64,000 bases of DNA, taken from assembly GCA_029975475.1 (NCBI GenBank), contig JARKPB010000008.1:1364001-1428000 (forward strand), written 5' to 3'. Of the stretch, positions 60,692 to 64,000 are shown one piece after another. This stretch comes from Anaerolineaceae bacterium (GTDB lineage: Bacteria; Chloroflexota; Anaerolineae; Anaerolineales; Anaerolineaceae). Position numbers and translations under genes: made by a program. Position 1 is the stretch's first letter. Every line of letters starts with the position of its first letter. The notes under the pieces were generated by a model. It saw only the letters and a program-made list of their open reading frames with translations. It was not told the DNA's origin and made no database searches.

Positions 60692-62396
60692 CTACGCTGC
60701 CTGCCGCGCGGATGTCTTTGATGCGCAGCTGAAAATTTTCGATTTGGTTGTATTCATTGATCTCAAAGTGATACATCACATCCACCACATCCGGCAGCTC
60801 AGGGGCCAGTTTCCCCTGATTGAAGGCGATCGCATCAATACTGATCTGCCCCTGCTTTAAGACCAGTTTCAAATGGGCGTTATCCTTTCCCACAAGGCGT
60901 TTTTGGCGGACGGTGACGTTGCGGGAAACAAAAACGGCATCCCGGTTGCCTTCGCCGGTTGGCTGAAGCTGGCCAATATCCTCGTACAGAGCTATGTTTA
61001 ACTGGTTAAATTCCAGCACCATATCCGCGCGCAGCAGCGGCCGCAGGTCAGCGCCGTCGAGTTCGCGGCGGACAATTGCCTCAAGACGCTGGCGCAGCTC
61101 CGGAACCCGCTCATTGCGGATGGTGAAACCGGCCGCGGCAGCGTGCCCGCCGTGGCGTTCCATTAAATCCGCGCATTCGTCCAGCGCGCGGGTGATGTGA
61201 AATTCCGGTATGCTGCGGCAGGAGGCGCGGGTGAACGCTTCCATTTGCTGGCCAATCACCGCCGGACGGTAATACGTTTCGGAAAGCCGCGATGCCACCA
61301 GCCCAACCACGCCCTGATTAAATTCCGGGTGAACCGCAAAGATCAATCCGCTGGAAGGATCAGCCAGGAGCTCCGCGGCCGCCTGGATGCTGCGGGTCAA
61401 TTCCTGGCGCTCGCGATTTTGAACATCCAGTTCCTGCGCCAGATAGCCGGTTTCGTACAGGTCTCTGGACATTAACAGGCTCAGCGCTTTCAGGCCGGTA
61501 TCCAGTCTCCCGTTGGCGTTCAGGCGCGGGGCGAGCAGAAAGCCAATATCCGCCGCGGTCAGGCGGTTGAGTTTGACCCCCGCGACCCCGGCCAGGGAAA
61601 TAACGCCGGGGCGGGTTCCCTGGCGCAGTAAGCGCAGCCCGCTGCGCACCAGTGAGCGATTTTCGCCGGTGAGTGGCACGATGTCTGCCACCGTTCCCAG
61701 CGCCACCAGGTCCAGCCATTCTTCTGCCTGGGGAATAAACACCCCCGTGCGTTTAAGCAGCGCTTGAGCCAGCTTAAACGCCAAACCGACCCCGGCCAGA
61801 TTGCGGTTGGGATAGGCGCTTTCGGGCAGCTTCTGGCAGATCACCGCGAGCGCATCCGGTATGACCTCTTTGGGTTCGTGATGATCGCTAATGATCAGGT
61901 CAACACCCCGCTCGCGCGCGTACAAGGCTTCATTCACCGAGCGGATGCCGCAATCAACCGTCAGAATCAGGCGAATACCCTCGTTCGCCAGGGTATCCAC
62001 AGCATCCGAATTTAACCCGTAGCCTTCTTCAAACCGGTTGGGGATGTAAGGTCGTACGGAAGCCCCCAGTTCCTCCAGCACCTGGGTGATCAGGACGACA
62101 GCGGTCAGGCCGTCCACATCGTAGTCGCCATAAACAGCCACGCGTTCCCCCGCGCGGATGGCAGCCAGCAGGCGCTCAACAGCCGCCTCCATCCCCGGCA
62201 GTCGGAAGGGGTCATACTCCGGCCGGTTATACAGCCCGGAATCATCGAAGTATTCCTGGGCTGACCGCGCGGTATGGATTCCGCGGTTGAAGAGCAGCTG
62301 ACGCATAACAGGAGAATAAGCCGCCAGTTCCGCGGAAATCTCCGCGGGAATAGGATCAGCCAGCTGCCAGCGCCGGGTTGCCGCTGATTCAGCCAA
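60675..62396 (-). CDS. recJ: Single-stranded-DNA exonuclease RecJ
   Basis: The protein has about 573 residues from TTG 62396. DHH motifs VAVYGDYDVDGLTAVVLI, LILTVDCGIRS, IISDHHEP, then APRLNANGRLDT and a DHHA1 domain HGGHAAAAGFTI with an OB-type C-terminal part. RecJ degrades ssDNA 5' to 3' in recombination and mismatch repair. The start overlaps the alr stop by 8 bases and follows a GGGGGGA ribosome site; an in-frame ATG at 62519 lies inside alr and would add 41 non-RecJ residues. Confidence 0.93.
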   Translation of the reverse strand: MAESAATRRWQLADPIPAEISAELAAYSPVMRQLLFNRGIHTARSAQEYFDDSGLYNRPEYDPFRLPGMEAAVERLLAAIRAGERVAVYGDYDVDGLTAVVLITQVLEELGASVRPYIPNRFEEGYGLNSDAVDTLANEGIRLILTVDCGIRSVNEALYARERGVDLIISDHHEPKEVIPDALAVICQKLPESAYPNRNLAGVGLAFKLAQALLKRTGVFIPQAEEWLDLVALGTVADIVPLTGENRSLVRSGLRLLRQGTRPGVISLAGVAGVKLNRLTAADIGFLLAPRLNANGRLDTGLKALSLLMSRDLYETGYLAQELDVQNRERQELTRSIQAAAELLADPSSGLIFAVHPEFNQGVVGLVASRLSETYYRPAVIGQQMEAFTRASCRSIPEFHITRALDECADLMERHGGHAAAAGFTIRNERVPELRQRLEAIVRRELDGADLRPLLRADMVLEFNQLNIALYEDIGQLQPTGEGNRDAVFVSRNVTVRQKRLVGKDNAHLKLVLKQGQISIDAIAFNQGKLAPELPDVVDVMYHFEINEYNQIENFQLRIKDIRAAGSVDGIQA

Positions 62397-63549
62397 TGAG
62401 CATCCCCCCGGCCGCCTGACCGCGGTAAAACCTCGGCACGCGCGCCGCCAGACCGCAGGTGACTTCGTAGTTAATTGTTCCCCAGGCTTCACCGACTTCT
62501 TCAGCCGTGATCTGTTCACCCGCCTGCGCGCCGATCAAAACCACCTCATCGCCAATCTGAGCCTGGGGAATCGGATCCAGTTGAAGCATACACTGATCCA
62601 TGCAGACCCCCCCGGCCACATTTACGCGCTTTCCGGCGACAAGGGCAAAATTCCCCAGCCGCCGTCGAAAACCATCCGCGTAGCCGACCGGGATGACGCC
62701 GATTCGTTCGGCAGCGCGGGTGACGTAGCGGTGGTTGTAGCCAATACCCGAGCCGGGCGGCAGGGTCTTTACCGACACCAGGCGCGTCTTCCAGGAAAGG
62801 ACCGGGCGGACTTCGGGAGGCAGCGGCGCCAGATTGGACGGGTGCAGGCCGTAAATCGCGATTCCGCAGCGCACCATATCAAAAGCCGCTTCGGGGAAGT
62901 ACAGCGTGCCGGCGGAATTACAGGCATGCACCCAGCGCGGCCGCAAGCCTTCCTGTTCCGCGCGGCGCACAGCGGCGCTGAACCGCTGAATCTGCTCGGC
63001 CGTCTCCGGGCGTTCAGGCTCATCCGCGCGGGCGAAATGGGTAAACAGGCCTTCCAGTTCCAGGTTTTCCGACCCGGCGATGGCGCGCAGCAAATCCTGG
63101 CTGTTTTCAACCAGCTCACCCAGCCGGCCCATCCCGGTATCAAGTTTCGCGTGGACTTTGATTTTTTGTTTAAGCCCGGCTGCCTGGCGGTTTAACTGAG
63201 CCGCCAGCGAGCGGTCATAAACCGTCAGACTGACATCATAATGAGCCGCTTCCGAAGCCCGCTGCGGGGCGGTGTAGCCCAGCACCAGGATCGGACCGGT
63301 GATTCCTTCCTCGCGCAGCCAGACCGCTTCTTCGAGCCGGGCCACGCCCAGCCAGTCAGCCCCACCAAGCCTGGCCGCCCGGGCAGCCGGCACCAAACCG
63401 TGCCCGTAACCGTTGGCTTTCACCACGGCCATCATGCCGGTGCCGCTGCGCTTTTTCAGGTAGCGCACGTTCTGACTCAGAACATCCAGGTCAATCTCAC
63501 ACCAGGTGGAATAAATCTCCGCTCCAGGGTTCATGTTGTCGGTTTCCAT
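62389..63549 (-). CDS. alr: Alanine racemase
   Basis: The protein has about 386 residues from ATG 63549 (METDNMNPGAEIYSTW). N-terminal PLP barrel with MAVVKANGYGHGLVPAA (PLP Lys), IGYNHRYVTRAAERIGVIPVGYADGF (catalytic Tyr; quoted in parts), and GVCMDQCMLQL. Supplies D-alanine for Ddl/MurF. GAGGG precedes the ATG. A TTG at 63585 gives 12 extra residues without support. Confidence 0.95.
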   Translation of the reverse strand: METDNMNPGAEIYSTWCEIDLDVLSQNVRYLKKRSGTGMMAVVKANGYGHGLVPAARAARLGGADWLGVARLEEAVWLREEGITGPILVLGYTAPQRASEAAHYDVSLTVYDRSLAAQLNRQAAGLKQKIKVHAKLDTGMGRLGELVENSQDLLRAIAGSENLELEGLFTHFARADEPERPETAEQIQRFSAAVRRAEQEGLRPRWVHACNSAGTLYFPEAAFDMVRCGIAIYGLHPSNLAPLPPEVRPVLSWKTRLVSVKTLPPGSGIGYNHRYVTRAAERIGVIPVGYADGFRRRLGNFALVAGKRVNVAGGVCMDQCMLQLDPIPQAQIGDEVVLIGAQAGEQITAEEVGEAWGTINYEVTCGLAARVPRFYRGQAAGGMLIG

Positions 63550-63613
63550 GAGAGTCGCCCTCTCGCAACAGGCCGGAAAACGCAATCGTGGTTCGCCAGC
63601 AGTTGTCTAATGT

Positions 63614-63641
63614 ATTCTAATAAAAATTGTGCTATTGTAAA
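63614..63641 (-). promoter_or_regulatory. Promoter of alr-recJ-EamA
   Basis: On the leftward strand TTTACA (63641-63636), 16-base spacer and TAGAAT (63619-63614). Transcription start about 63607, 58 bases before ATG 63549. A TATAAA at 63648-63653 on the + strand may serve the rightward gene. Confidence 0.65.
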
Positions 63642-63752
63642 CAAAAGTATAAATCCAGGCCGGAAGGACAACAAGAGACATCTGTATACTCGCCGGTAAA
63701 CAAAGCTCACCCCTGGAAGCGCCTGGTCGGCATTCAGCCTGGAGAAGAGGGA

Positions 63753-64000
63753 ATGAGGGGAATCCTTCAGCGGCTGTCTCAAAGGCACGCAACGGCCATA
63801 TCCTTTGATATTCGCCAGCATCGAAAAAAATTGGCCCGCGGCGTGTTCCTGGTCGCCTGGGTCTGTCTGACGATTCTAACGATTGAAGTGCTGGTCGGCT
63901 GGTGGGAAATCGCCAACCGGTATTTCATTTTGAACCTTTGTCTGGGCGGTCAATTCATGGCAGTCCTGGCCGCGGTCAGCGCGGCGCGCGGGGACTGGGC
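63753..64000 (+). CDS. Membrane protein, N-terminal fragment at window edge
   Basis: Reading from ATG 63753 gives 82 residues to the window edge without a stop. A basic cytoplasmic start (MRGILQRLSQRHATA, DIRQHRKKLARG) leads to two hydrophobic segments, VFLVAWVCLTILTIEVLV and YFILNLCLGGQFMAVLAAV. GGAG and GAGGGA lie just upstream. The family cannot be told; a multi-span sensor or transporter is possible. Confidence 0.55.
   Translation, partial: MRGILQRLSQRHATAISFDIRQHRKKLARGVFLVAWVCLTILTIEVLVGWWEIANRYFILNLCLGGQFMAVLAAVSAARGDW

Overview
The window reads as a contiguous chromosomal segment of a moderately GC-rich bacterium. Gene content suggests a Chloroflexota member, most likely class Anaerolineae: a class II (B12-dependent) ribonucleotide reductase beside nrdR, MurD with an IATAPERT-type motif, Ser/Thr kinase, CpXC and FHA proteins, and small conserved proteins I associate with that group. 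This assignment is an inference from protein character; no rRNA gene is present. I see no tRNA, CRISPR array, insertion sequence or prophage.

Layout. 1-8.6 kb is mixed: the 5' part of a large beta-ketoacyl synthase, a ComM/YifB ATPase, a two-gene ABC exporter, a tocopherol-cyclase-like protein, an SRPBCC protein, a cyclic-nucleotide-binding histidine kinase broken by an in-frame TAG, and a small EamA protein. 8.6-26.2 kb is a nearly gapless division and cell wall (dcw) cluster: mraZ, rsmH, ftsL-like, ftsI, murF, mraY, murD, ftsW, murG, a CvpA-like gene, murC, a 62-codon unknown, murB, ddl, ftsQ, ftsA, ftsZ. It starts at a strong promoter followed by four MraZ-type boxes on an exact 10-bp period and ends at an intrinsic terminator. 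murE is not in it. 26.6-30.1 kb holds nrdR, nrdJ and a 64-aa protein.

30-38 kb carries a diguanylate cyclase with two tandem PAS-type sensors, a deoxynucleoside kinase, galT, an ECF sigma/anti-sigma pair with a bactofilin-like membrane protein and an envelope lipoprotein, and a C45-type acyltransferase. 37.9-47.3 kb is mainly leftward housekeeping: nadD and obg, a cyclic-2,3-diphosphoglycerate-synthetase-like GTPase, argS, rpsT (TTG start), pgk, gap and yvcK. 47.3-54.7 kb holds a ROK kinase, a class III aminotransferase and a signalling group: a GAF/PAS histidine kinase, a CpXC protein, an FHA-winged-helix regulator and a divergent Ser/Thr kinase. 54.7-63.6 kb is leftward: a putative operon of AAA ATPase, glycerophosphodiesterase and a GH3-like exported protein, then alr-recJ-EamA. 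The window ends inside a rightward membrane protein gene.

The most notable points are the fourfold MraZ operator, the 62-codon gene between murC and murB, the nonsense codon in the histidine kinase, several promoters placed so that transcription would begin at or next to the start codon (leaderless mRNAs), the FHA-winged-helix/kinase pair with EmbR-like logic but reversed domain order, and a GH3 protein whose general acid/base motif is lost.
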